Shown: in pieces, positions 52,529-60,081 of the stretch
Numbering within the stretch: the stretch's first letter is position 1
Layout of the letters: the number at the start of each line of letters is the position of its first letter
Origin: Hymenobacter wooponensis
GTDB lineage: Bacteria > Bacteroidota > Bacteroidia > Cytophagales > Hymenobacteraceae
Reading direction: 5' to 3'
DNA: 64,000 bases
Assembly (NCBI RefSeq): GCF_004745865.1
Contig: NZ_SRKZ01000006.1
Span: 310,001-374,000, forward strand
Notes under the pieces: generated by a model
Databases searched by the model: none
The model's input: the letters and a program-made list of their open reading frames with translations, nothing else
Told to the model about the DNA's origin: nothing
Translations under genes and position numbers: made by a program

Positions 52529-53701
52529 GTGGCTAAGTTTTCTTTCCTGACGGGTAAGCGGCGCGTATTCGGCGTATTACTGCTGTTGCTGCTCCTGCCC
52601 GCTATTCAGGCCTGGCTTAATATCAAGATCTTCCGGACGAGCCCGCTGGCTGGCTACTCTGAGCCCGCCCCGCGCCCTACCCTCACCTGGCAGAGCCTAC
52701 GCAACAACACCTATCAGCCGGCGCTAGAGCGCTACCTTACGGAGCACATCGGCTTTCACGATATCTTGATTCGCCCGCGCAACCAAGTGGCCTACAGTCT
52801 TTTCGGGCAGACGCGGGCGCACGGCGTAGTGATGGGGAAAGACAAGACCCTTTTCGAGGAAGATCCCATTCTGGGCTACCTTGGCCGCGACACGGTACCC
52901 ACGGCGGAAGTTGTAGCCAATGTGCAGCGATTTAAGGTGGTGCAGGATACCCTGGCCCGGCGGGGCAAGCTGCTGGCATTTGTAATTGCGCCCAGCAAGG
53001 CGGCCATTTATCCCGAGCTGCTGCCGGCGACTTACCGTCAGCAACGGCCAGCTACTTCCAACTACAACCGTTACGCCCTGAGCATGCGGGCCGCGGGAGT
53101 GAATGTACTGGACTTTGGGGCCCTGTTCCGGCAGTGGAAGTATACCAGCTCCTACCCGCTGTTTGCGCGGGGCGGCATTCACTGGAGCGGCTACGGCCTC
53201 ACGCTGGCCGCCGATACGCTATTTCCTTACCTAGAGCACCGCGCCCACCTCAACCTGCCCAACTTCCGACGCACTGGCCTAGAGGTCACGACTACGCCGC
53301 GCCACCCCGATGGCGACATGACGAAGGCACTCAACCTGCTCTGGGACCCAGCCTCATTTCCGCTGGCCTACCCTACCGTGCAGTTTCAGCCGCTCCGGCC
53401 TGGGCAGCGCCGCCCCCGCCTGCTGGTGGTGGGAGATAGTTTCGTGTGGAATTTTATTGAGCAGTACCCTTACCTCGATTCCTTATTCTCGCCTGACTCT
53501 CGCTTTTGGTACTACAACCAACTAGTAGTCTGGCGCAAGCACCACGACCAGCTAACCGGCGAAACCAACGTAGCCCAGCTCGACCGCAAAGCCGAGCTAT
53601 TGCGGTTTGACATTGTGCTGGTTTTATTCAACGAGCACAACCTGAAGGTGTTTGATCAGGGCTTCAGTCAGGATGCGTTGCGAGCTTTTGGTGGGCAGTA
53701 A
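52529..53701 (+). CDS. AlgJ/AlgX-like SGNH-type O-acetylation protein
   Basis: The product has 390 residues and starts at GTG 52529. An N-terminal anchor (VFGVLLLLLLLPAIQAWLNI, about 13-32) is followed by an SGNH domain typical of alginate-type O-acetyltransferases: the block LTEHIGFHDILIRPRNQVAY, the nucleophile Ser304 in VVGDSFVWNF and His218 in GGIHWSGYG. In AlgX/AlgJ the histidine motif is DxHW; here the Asp position is Gly216, so the usual catalytic partner is missing or moved. It probably transfers acetyl groups to a polysaccharide in the periplasm, with the MBOAT protein encoded at 54418. It lies between the two YYYIPE-type genes. Confidence 0.85.
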   Translation: MAKFSFLTGKRRVFGVLLLLLLLPAIQAWLNIKIFRTSPLAGYSEPAPRPTLTWQSLRNNTYQPALERYLTEHIGFHDILIRPRNQVAYSLFGQTRAHGVVMGKDKTLFEEDPILGYLGRDTVPTAEVVANVQRFKVVQDTLARRGKLLAFVIAPSKAAIYPELLPATYRQQRPATSNYNRYALSMRAAGVNVLDFGALFRQWKYTSSYPLFARGGIHWSGYGLTLAADTLFPYLEHRAHLNLPNFRRTGLEVTTTPRHPDGDMTKALNLLWDPASFPLAYPTVQFQPLRPGQRRPRLLVVGDSFVWNFIEQYPYLDSLFSPDSRFWYYNQLVVWRKHHDQLTGETNVAQLDRKAELLRFDIVLVLFNEHNLKVFDQGFSQDALRAFGGQ

Positions 53702-53807
53702 GAAGGCAGGGCACCTTTTCGGTAAGCTCGTGCGTAAGTCGTCTGGCCAGTTTGGCCCTGTTCTTGTTTTCTGCCTATTGTTCTCCCAACCTTTTGCCCC
53801 TACTCGT

Positions 53808-54293
53808 ATGAACCTTCTCACTAAACTTAGCCTAACTGGCTTACTGGGTGTAGCGCTTTCTATGGCTTCTGCTCCGGCTCAGGCCCAGGTAAACATCAAC
53901 ATCAACCCTCCTTCCTGGGGGCCTTCTACTCCGGCTGGCACCCAGTATTATTATATTCCGGAAACCCAGAGCTACTACGACCTGCGGGCCCAGCGGTACA
54001 TTGTGCAGCAAAACGGGCAATGGACGCGCGTAGCCAATGTATCCGGCTACGATACGCGCAGCTTCCACCCGGTAGTGCTAGACTACCGCGGCTCACAGCC
54101 CTGGGACCACTACAACCGTCACCGCGAGATATACCTACCGCCCGGCCAGGTGAAGCGCCTGCAAAGCGGTAAAGGCCTGCCGCCTGGCCAAGCTAAGAAG
54201 GTGTACGGCGGTAACCAAGGCTATCAAGGCAACCCAGGCCACCCCGGAAATGGCAACGGCAATGGTAAAGGCCACGGCAAAGGCAAGCACTAG
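53808..54293 (+). CDS. Secreted YYYIPE-motif protein with Gly/Asn/Lys tail
   Basis: About 161 residues from ATG 53808; the frame is open upstream into the AlgJ-like gene's end but without coding character. The signal peptide (about 1-24, ending PAQA) is followed by WGPSTPAGTQYYYIPETQSY and YDLRAQRYIV, strikingly like the gene at 51618, with a conserved DxRSFHPVV(I/L) block. The tail is Gly/Pro/Asn/Lys-rich (GKGLPPGQAKKVYGG, NGNGNGKGHGKGKH) and positively charged. Function unknown. The two paralogs bracket the AlgJ-like gene. The TAG stop is followed by GCC and a terminator at 54313-54345. Confidence 0.82.
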   Translation: MNLLTKLSLTGLLGVALSMASAPAQAQVNININPPSWGPSTPAGTQYYYIPETQSYYDLRAQRYIVQQNGQWTRVANVSGYDTRSFHPVVLDYRGSQPWDHYNRHREIYLPPGQVKRLQSGKGLPPGQAKKVYGGNQGYQGNPGHPGNGNGNGKGHGKGKH

Positions 54294-54312
54294 GCCTAGC
54301 TAGATACAACAG

Positions 54313-54345
54313 GCCGCCCCTCTTAGCACTGCTGAGAGGGGCGGC
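54313..54345 (+). terminator. Terminator between the YYYIPE and MBOAT genes
   Basis: Arms GCCGCCCCTCT and AGAGGGGCGGC around an 11-base loop, then six T. Confidence 0.8.
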
Positions 54346-54417
54346 TTTTTTATGCGGGTATGGTCGGGGCTGACGGGTAGGCCTGTATTTTCGCCGGGCC
54401 TTCCGTATTCGCGCCTC

Positions 54418-55839
54418 ATGGTATTCAGTAGCTCGCTGTTTCTCTTCTACTTCCTGCCTAGCTTTTTGCTGGTTTACCTGCTGGCACCTGCTCGCCTGAA
54501 GAACGCGGTGGCGCTGGTGGCCAGTCTGTTGTTCTACGCCTGGGGCGGGCTCAACTTCTTGGCGTTGTTTCTGGCCTCGGTGGTGCTCAACTTCTATATC
54601 ATCCGGCTGATGGATGCGGCGGCCGGTTGGCAGAAGCGTATTTACCTGACCGTTAGCATCCTGCTCAATGTGGGCATGCTCTTCTACTTCAAGTACGCCA
54701 ACTTCTTTCTGGAGAACCTGAGCGGAGTAAAAACGGCACTGGGCGGTGAGACCCTGCACTGGCAGCAGGTAGTATTGCCCATTGGCATCTCGTTTTTCAC
54801 CTTCGAGAAGCTTACCTACTCCATTGATGTGTACCGGGGCGTGAACCGGCCCTTGCGCAGCTTTTGGGACTTCCTGCTCTACATTATGCTGTTCCCGAAG
54901 ATGATTGCCGGACCCATTGTGCGCTTTCACGAAATAGCCGAGCAGCTCCAGGACCGCTCCGCCTTTGACACCGTGGATCAGAAGCTGGCGGGGCTCTTTC
55001 GCTTTGGCCTGGGCTTAGCGAAGAAAGTACTCATTGCCAACGCTCTAGGCCAGGAAGCCGACCGAATTTTCGGGCTAGCTCCGGCGGAAGTATCAGCACC
55101 GCTGGCGTGGCTAGGCGCCGTGGCCTACACCTTCCAGATCTACTTCGACTTCTCCGGCTATTCCGATATGGCTATTGGCCTGGGCCGGCTCATGGGTTTT
55201 CAATTTCCCGAGAACTTTAACAACCCCTACATCTCGAGGAGCATCACCGAGTTCTGGCAGCGCTGGCACATCACCCTTGGCCGCTGGATGCGCGACTACC
55301 TCTATATCCCGCTCGGGGGCAACCGCGTGAAGCCCGCCCGGCTCTACCTCAACCTCTGGACGGTATTTTTACTCTCCGGCTTCTGGCACGGCGCGGCTTG
55401 GAACTTCATTGCCTGGGGCGCCTACCACGGCCTTTTTCTGATCCTCGACCGGCTGTTTCTGCTGCGCCTTTCACGCCGGCTGGGCGTGCTTAGCCTTGTG
55501 CCCACCTTCCTGATTACGGTAGTGGGCTGGGTGCTCTTCCGAGCCGAAAGCCTAAGCGCAGCCCTAGCCTACATCGGTCGCATGTTTTCCAGTGAGTGGC
55601 CTAGGCCTCTGCCCGATCTATCGACTGAGTTCTGGGCTACGCTTGGTGTGGCTAGCGTCTGTGCTTTCCTAGCTGCCTTGCCTCGCATAGAGCGTTGGGA
55701 GCTGAGCTGGTTAGCCGCCGAGCCCCTGCCCCTACGCCGCGCCGTGGGGCTTGGTCTGCTTACAGCTGTTTTGCTGCTGCTAAGTGCGAGCTACGTGGTC
55801 AGCAGTACGTTTAACCCCTTTATTTACTTCCGTTTCTAG
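54418..55839 (+). CDS. MBOAT family O-acyltransferase (AlgI-like)
   Basis: About 473 residues from ATG 54418 (MVFSSSLFLFYFLPSFLLVY); an upstream start overlaps the terminator. About ten transmembrane helices are present. MBOAT motifs are visible: SYFTF-type start (ISFFTFEKLTYSIDVYRGVN), FPKMIAGPIVRFHEI, FWQRWHITLGRWMRDYLYIP with LGGN, and the catalytic His in LLSGFWHGAAWNFIAWG. It moves acetyl groups across the inner membrane to a periplasmic acetyltransferase, here probably the AlgJ-like protein. The product stop shares CTAG with the opposite gene. Confidence 0.94.
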   Translation: MVFSSSLFLFYFLPSFLLVYLLAPARLKNAVALVASLLFYAWGGLNFLALFLASVVLNFYIIRLMDAAAGWQKRIYLTVSILLNVGMLFYFKYANFFLENLSGVKTALGGETLHWQQVVLPIGISFFTFEKLTYSIDVYRGVNRPLRSFWDFLLYIMLFPKMIAGPIVRFHEIAEQLQDRSAFDTVDQKLAGLFRFGLGLAKKVLIANALGQEADRIFGLAPAEVSAPLAWLGAVAYTFQIYFDFSGYSDMAIGLGRLMGFQFPENFNNPYISRSITEFWQRWHITLGRWMRDYLYIPLGGNRVKPARLYLNLWTVFLLSGFWHGAAWNFIAWGAYHGLFLILDRLFLLRLSRRLGVLSLVPTFLITVVGWVLFRAESLSAALAYIGRMFSSEWPRPLPDLSTEFWATLGVASVCAFLAALPRIERWELSWLAAEPLPLRRAVGLGLLTAVLLLLSASYVVSSTFNPFIYFRF

Positions 55840-57470
55840 GCCAGTGGGGAGGCTTGTTCCAGCAACTTGCTCCAGTTGATTTTCTTTCGGGCTGCCGTGG
55901 GGGTGGGCATGCGGTCTTGCTGAAACAAGGCCTCAATGCAGATCATGTCGTCGTCGCGGTTCATGGCTGCGGCGGCCACTATGCGGTTGTTGAGGGCGTA
56001 GAGGGCCAGAAAATCGAGGCGGCGCACGTCGCCGTGGAAAATGATTTCGTCCCAACTGCTGGCGTGGCCAGCGTAGCGCAGGCTCTTGCCGTATTGCTGA
56101 GTCCAGAAAAAGGGTACGGCGGTAAAGGCTTCCTGCCGGCCCAGCATATTGCGGGCGGCGCAGGCACCTTGCTGCTGGGCTATTCGCCAGTGCTCGATGC
56201 GGTGCTGGCCTAGTCCACCAGTTAGTGGAAACATGGCTACATCGCCGGCCGCGTACACGTGCTCCGCGGCGCACAAGTGGGCATCTACGCGTAGGCCACC
56301 GTCCTTTTCCAGATCCAGTACCTCGGCCAGGAAATCCGTAGCGGGCCGCACACCCACGCCCAGCACCACCACATCGGCGGGCAGGCGCTGCCCCGACTCC
56401 AGCCGGACGGCCACCACTCGGCCATTTTCGCCTTCCAGCGCCGCTACGGCCGCTTCTGACTTAAAACGTACACCCTGGCGGCGGTGCAGATTACGGAACG
56501 CCCGTCCAATTTTCGGCCCCAGTATTCGCTCAAACGGTTCGGCCTCCTGCGCTACTACAGTAACATGCCGCTGACCATCCATCAGGCTGGCGGCGGCTTC
56601 CATCCCAATAAAGCTCGCCCCAATGATAACGACACGTTGTGCGCTGCTGGCTGCTTGGCGCAGGGCCGTGGCATCTTCCGTGGTTCGGAGGGGTAGCACG
56701 CCTTCCAGCTCGTGCCCTGGTAATTTGGGCAAGAGGTTTGGTTGGGTGCCTGGGGCCAGCAGCAGGTCATCGTACCGCAACGTTTCCTGGTTGCTAAGCC
56801 GTAGCTCGCGCTTATGCCGGTTCAGGCCCGTCACGCGGGCTGGTACTACCTCAATCTGATGTTCAGCATAGAACTCCGGCTTGCGCAACGGCAACCCTTT
56901 CTCATCCACTTTGCCAGCCAAGAAGCCCTTGCTCAGCTTGGTGCGGTCGTAGGGCAACTCGTTCTGGCCCGTAACCAATACTATGTGGCCTCCGAAACCT
57001 TCGGTGCGTAGGGTTTGTGCCGCAAACTGCCCGGCCGCTCCGCCACCCACCAACACGAAAGTTCGGGCGTCGGGAGCCGCAGCGTGCGGATTAGGCGCTA
57101 GGCCACCTACCAGTGCGGTCGGAGTCTTTTCCGGGCTATCCGCTGAGGCGGCTGGCTTGCTCGGCACCTGCACCCATACCCGGCCTTCTGCTACTCGCAC
57201 GGGGTAGCTAGGCAAATTATCGAGGGCCGGCGGCTGGCACAAGTGCCCATCCGTTACCCGGAAACAGGTGTGGTGCCAGGGACAAATCAACTGGTCATTC
57301 ACAATGCGTCCTTTCTCCAGCGGCGCCCCGTAGTGCGGACAATGAGCCGCCAGTGCCAAGTATTGCCCTTCGCGGCGAATCAGGAGTACTTCGGTGTCCT
57401 GGGCCGTGAAGGTGCGCATCTCACCCTCCTGTAGGGCATCGGCGGGGGCCAGGTTTAGTTCGGGAAGCAT
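55836..57470 (-). CDS. Rieske-FAD/NAD(P) oxidoreductase fusion (AIF/NirD-like)
   Basis: About 544 residues from ATG 57470 (MLPELNLAPADALQEGEMRT). Residues 1-105 form a Rieske domain with Cys44-x-His46 (CPHYGAPL) and Cys63-x-x-His66 (CPWHHTCF), so it can hold a 2Fe-2S cluster. A flexible Ala/Ser/Pro linker follows. The rest is an FAD-dependent NAD(P)H oxidoreductase with FVLVGGGAAGQFAAQTL near residue 135, VVIIGASFIGMEAAASLMDG and VYAAGDVAMFPL. The domain order matches AIFM3-type reductases. It probably passes electrons from NAD(P)H to an acceptor in the cytoplasm. Its stop overlaps that of the MBOAT gene. Confidence 0.92.
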   Translation of the reverse strand: MLPELNLAPADALQEGEMRTFTAQDTEVLLIRREGQYLALAAHCPHYGAPLEKGRIVNDQLICPWHHTCFRVTDGHLCQPPALDNLPSYPVRVAEGRVWVQVPSKPAASADSPEKTPTALVGGLAPNPHAAAPDARTFVLVGGGAAGQFAAQTLRTEGFGGHIVLVTGQNELPYDRTKLSKGFLAGKVDEKGLPLRKPEFYAEHQIEVVPARVTGLNRHKRELRLSNQETLRYDDLLLAPGTQPNLLPKLPGHELEGVLPLRTTEDATALRQAASSAQRVVIIGASFIGMEAAASLMDGQRHVTVVAQEAEPFERILGPKIGRAFRNLHRRQGVRFKSEAAVAALEGENGRVVAVRLESGQRLPADVVVLGVGVRPATDFLAEVLDLEKDGGLRVDAHLCAAEHVYAAGDVAMFPLTGGLGQHRIEHWRIAQQQGACAARNMLGRQEAFTAVPFFWTQQYGKSLRYAGHASSWDEIIFHGDVRRLDFLALYALNNRIVAAAAMNRDDDMICIEALFQQDRMPTPTAARKKINWSKLLEQASPLA

Positions 57471-57600
57471 TGTTGCAACAGTTGAGGTTAGCGGTGCTTT
57501 GCCAACGTAGGGAAGCAAAACCAGGTTGTACCCTCTTTGCGTAGTTCTATTTCCTGACTTCTATCCAGTTAATCCCAGCTTAGTATTTCGTCAGCCTGTT

Positions 57601-57843
57601 ATGCCACGCTCCCACATACTTCCGTATTCTGGCTTATCGGCGGAGCTACAGCAACTACTGCCCCCTGACCACTGCTGCGTGCTGGTGTATCGCATGCCTG
57701 GCACCTCCGCTGAGTTTAGCGTGCGCAGCAATGTGCTAGGCCTGTTGCGCCGCGACAAAGTTGATTTTCTGTGCTTGGATGAAGGCCAGGAGTTGCGCCT
57801 CGATTGGCTGGTGGCCGTAGATGGGCACCGCTTAGCAGCCTAG
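57601..57843 (+). CDS. Rof-like small protein, divergent paralog
   Basis: About 80 residues from ATG 57601 (MPRSHILPYSGLSAELQQLL); the frame is open upstream. It lines up with the next gene: both end in a strand pair, here RRDKVDFLCLDEGQELRLDW, followed by LVAVD. The first half retains the CCVLVYR strand but lacks the CxFYDxLE start of Rof. It is probably a decayed or specialised copy of a Rho-binding Rof-like protein. It is 57 bases upstream of the other copy, in the same direction. The stop TAG is followed by GCC. Confidence 0.7.
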   Translation: MPRSHILPYSGLSAELQQLLPPDHCCVLVYRMPGTSAEFSVRSNVLGLLRRDKVDFLCLDEGQELRLDWLVAVDGHRLAA

Positions 57844-57899
57844 GCCACCTCAGCCGCTGATTTTGCGTAACTAGGTTTATCCACCTACTTTAACCTGCT

Positions 57900-58151
57900 A
57901 TGTCTACGCCCGCCTACACGCCCATCAGCTGCTCCTTCTACGACGAGCTCGAAGCACGCGCCACCACCGGCCAGCCCTGCACCCTCACCTACCGCACCGA
58001 GCCTGACACCCCACCCAGCACCTACCACGGCACCATCCAGGACCTGTTCATCAAGGACAAAGTGGAATACCTCCGCCTCGCCGACGGTTTCGAGCTGCGC
58101 CTGGATGCGCTAGTAGCTGTAGACGATAAGGAAATGAGGAATTACTGCTAG
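57900..58151 (+). CDS. Rof (YaeO)-like Rho-binding antiterminator
   Basis: The product has 83 residues. It follows the E. coli Rof pattern: start YTPISCSFYDELEARATTGQ, a strand TLTYRTE, then DLFIKDKVEYLRLADGFELR followed by LDALVAVD. In E. coli, Rof binds Rho and blocks termination. The pattern Y-x-P-I-x-C-x-x-Y-D-x-L-E is conserved, so the assignment is supported, though the target Rho site was not examined. It is the downstream copy of a tandem pair. The stop TAG is followed by GCC, and the inverted-repeat element at 58175-58275 follows. Confidence 0.78.
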   Translation: MSTPAYTPISCSFYDELEARATTGQPCTLTYRTEPDTPPSTYHGTIQDLFIKDKVEYLRLADGFELRLDALVAVDDKEMRNYC

Positions 58152-58174
58152 GCCAGCTTCCTTACCACAACAAA

Positions 58175-58275
58175 GCACGTCATCCTGACGAAGGAAGGAT
58201 CTTCTCTCACCAAGATGAGGCACTAGGCCTATCGTTCCATCGTGATAAGATCCCTCCTTCGTCAGGATGACGTGC
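58175..58275. repeat. Imperfect inverted-repeat element, MITE/REP-like
   Basis: Left arm GCACGTCATCCTGACGAAGG at 58175-58194, continuing AAGGATCTT to 58203, pairs with the right arm AAGATCCCTCCTTCGTCAGG starting at 58247 and ending ATGACGTGC at 58275. Only one mismatch lies in 29 bases. The interior holds a CTAGGCC copy. It could be a mobile or regulatory element, or a terminator for the Rof-like gene. Confidence 0.7.
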
Positions 58276-58300
58276 GGGTGAAGACGCTTGATAGCATATA

Positions 58301-58336
58301 CAACAACGGCAGCCCCATCTGGAGCTGCCGTTGTTG
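58301..58336 (-). terminator. Terminator of asnS
   Basis: Arms CAACAACGGCAGC and GCTGCCGTTGTTG around CCCATCTGGA; on the minus strand it is followed by TATAT. Confidence 0.65.
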
Positions 58337-58371
58337 CTGAATATAGCCGTGTAATCCGGAAAATCCGCGCT

Positions 58372-59778
58372 TTAAAACTCCGCGCTCTTGGGGAAGCGTG
58401 GGAAGGGGATTACGTCACGGATGTTAGCCATGCCGGTGACGAACAGGATGAGGCGCTCGAAGCCCAAGCCGAAGCCTGCGTGAGGGGCGGTGCCATACTT
58501 GCGCAGTTCTAGGTACCACCACAGGTCATGCTCGGGCACGTCCATTTCGGCCATGCGCTGGGTGAGCTTCTCCAGGCTTTCCTCGCGCTCCGAGCCACCA
58601 ATAATTTCGCCGATGCCAGGGAAGAGCACGTCCATGGCCCGTACGGTTTTGCCGTCGTCGTTAAGCTTCATGTAGAAGGCCTTGATATCCTTGGGGTAGT
58701 TGGTCAGGATAACCGGCTTCTTGAAGTGCTTCTCCACGAGGTAGCGCTCATGCTCGCTCTGCAGGTCGGTGCCCCAATCCACGGGGAACTCAAACTTCTG
58801 CTTGGCCGACTTCAGAATTTCAACTGCCTCGGTGTAGTTCAGGCGCTGGAACTCGTTATCTACCACGAACTGCAGGCGCGTGAGCAACTCCTTATCGTAC
58901 TGCTCGTTCAGGAACTTGAGGTCGTCCTGGCAGTTCTCGAGGGCGTAGCGCACTAGGTAGCGGAGGAAGTCCTCAGCCAGGTCCATGTTGTCCTGCAGGT
59001 CGTTGAAGGCCACTTCGGGCTCAATCATCCAGAACTCGGCCAAATGGCGGGCCGTGTTGGAGTTTTCGGCCCGGAACGTAGGGCCGAAGGTGTACACTTT
59101 GCCCAGCGCCATGGCGGCAATTTCGCCTTCCAGCTGGCCCGATACGGTCAGGTTGGTTTGCTTGCCGAAGAAGTCCTGCTTGTAATCTACACCGGTCTTG
59201 TCTTCCGTCAGCGGCGGGTTCTGGTCGGGCAGCGTAGTTACGCGGAACATCTGGCCGGCACCTTCGGCATCGGAGCCCGTGATGATGGGCGTGTGCACGT
59301 AGTAGAAGCCCCGATCGTTGAAGAACTGGTGCACGGCAAACGCCATGGCGTGCCGAATGCGCAGCACCGCCCCGAAGGTGTTGGTGCGGGGGCGCAGGTG
59401 AGCAATTTCGCGCAGGAATTCCAGCGAGTGCCCTTTCTTCTGCAGTGGGTAGGTTTCAGTGTCGGCTTTACCATACACCGAAATTTCCGTCGCCTGAATC
59501 TCCACCGACTGCCCTTTGCCCTGTGAAGCAACCAACTGACCGCGCACTTGCACGGCGGCGCCGTTTTCCACGCCGTCGGCCTTCAGCTTTTCCTCCGGAA
59601 ACTGCTCGGCATTGGCTACCACCTGAATGGAATTGAAGCCGGAGCCGTCGTTCACGGCGATAAACTGCACGTATTTGTTGCCGCGGCGGGTGCGTACCCA
59701 GCCGCGTACCAGCACTTCGCGGTCCAGCTCGGTGCTACGGAGCAATTCCTGCACGCTGGATCTTCTAAGGTCGGACAT
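58372..59778 (-). CDS. asnS: Asparagine-tRNA ligase
   Basis: The product has 468 residues, the standard length. The anticodon-binding OB domain (RGWVRTRRGNKYVQFIAVND) is followed by a class II catalytic core with motif 2 around FRAENSNTARHLAEFWMIEP and motif 3 FGLGFERLILFVTG. GSDAEGAGQMF and IIGGSEREESLEKL are AsnRS rather than AspRS signs. It loads Asn onto tRNA-Asn in the cytoplasm. The end HAGFGLGFERLILFVTGMAN followed by IRDVIPFPRFPKSAEF is typical. It converges with the Rof-like gene. Confidence 0.97.
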   Translation of the reverse strand: MSDLRRSSVQELLRSTELDREVLVRGWVRTRRGNKYVQFIAVNDGSGFNSIQVVANAEQFPEEKLKADGVENGAAVQVRGQLVASQGKGQSVEIQATEISVYGKADTETYPLQKKGHSLEFLREIAHLRPRTNTFGAVLRIRHAMAFAVHQFFNDRGFYYVHTPIITGSDAEGAGQMFRVTTLPDQNPPLTEDKTGVDYKQDFFGKQTNLTVSGQLEGEIAAMALGKVYTFGPTFRAENSNTARHLAEFWMIEPEVAFNDLQDNMDLAEDFLRYLVRYALENCQDDLKFLNEQYDKELLTRLQFVVDNEFQRLNYTEAVEILKSAKQKFEFPVDWGTDLQSEHERYLVEKHFKKPVILTNYPKDIKAFYMKLNDDGKTVRAMDVLFPGIGEIIGGSEREESLEKLTQRMAEMDVPEHDLWWYLELRKYGTAPHAGFGLGFERLILFVTGMANIRDVIPFPRFPKSAEF

Positions 59779-60081
59779 CGGGACTCTGTGTTCTCAGGGT
59801 TAAAACTTTATTAAGGCAAAGGTAAACGATTTGCAGGCCTAAAATTGCCCTTTCTTGCGTAGCTTCTGCTTCGCCGGCCTGGGCAGAGTGGCCTAGCGGG
59901 CCTAGCTGGCCGGCTCTTGCGGCGGCGCTAGGCCTCTCCGACGAACCTGAACGGTATGCTGAGCGTAGTCAAAACGGGAAGCCTTGTCCCAACATTTTCG
60001 GCCTAACTCAAGTACAGAAAAGGCTATATTTGGCCACACCACCCCGTTTCCAAACCGGCGGGGCGTACGCGTTTTTAGAGT
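59779..60081. other. Intergenic region between asnS and rpoN
   Basis: About 303 bases between divergent genes. It contains three GGCCTAG/CTAGGCC copies within 60 bases near 59890-59935 and a possible -7 promoter element at 60025-60032. No gene is supported. Confidence 0.5.
60025..60032 (+). promoter_or_regulatory. Possible -7 promoter element of rpoN
   Basis: TATATTTG matches the Bacteroidota -7 consensus TAnnTTTG, 50 bases before the rpoN start. No clear -33 element is seen. Confidence 0.35.

Noticed and set aside
48178..58151. A defence island or secondary-metabolite cluster
   Set aside because: The genes are repair, polysaccharide acetylation and redox functions with core-like composition; no nuclease, toxin or synthetase genes are present.
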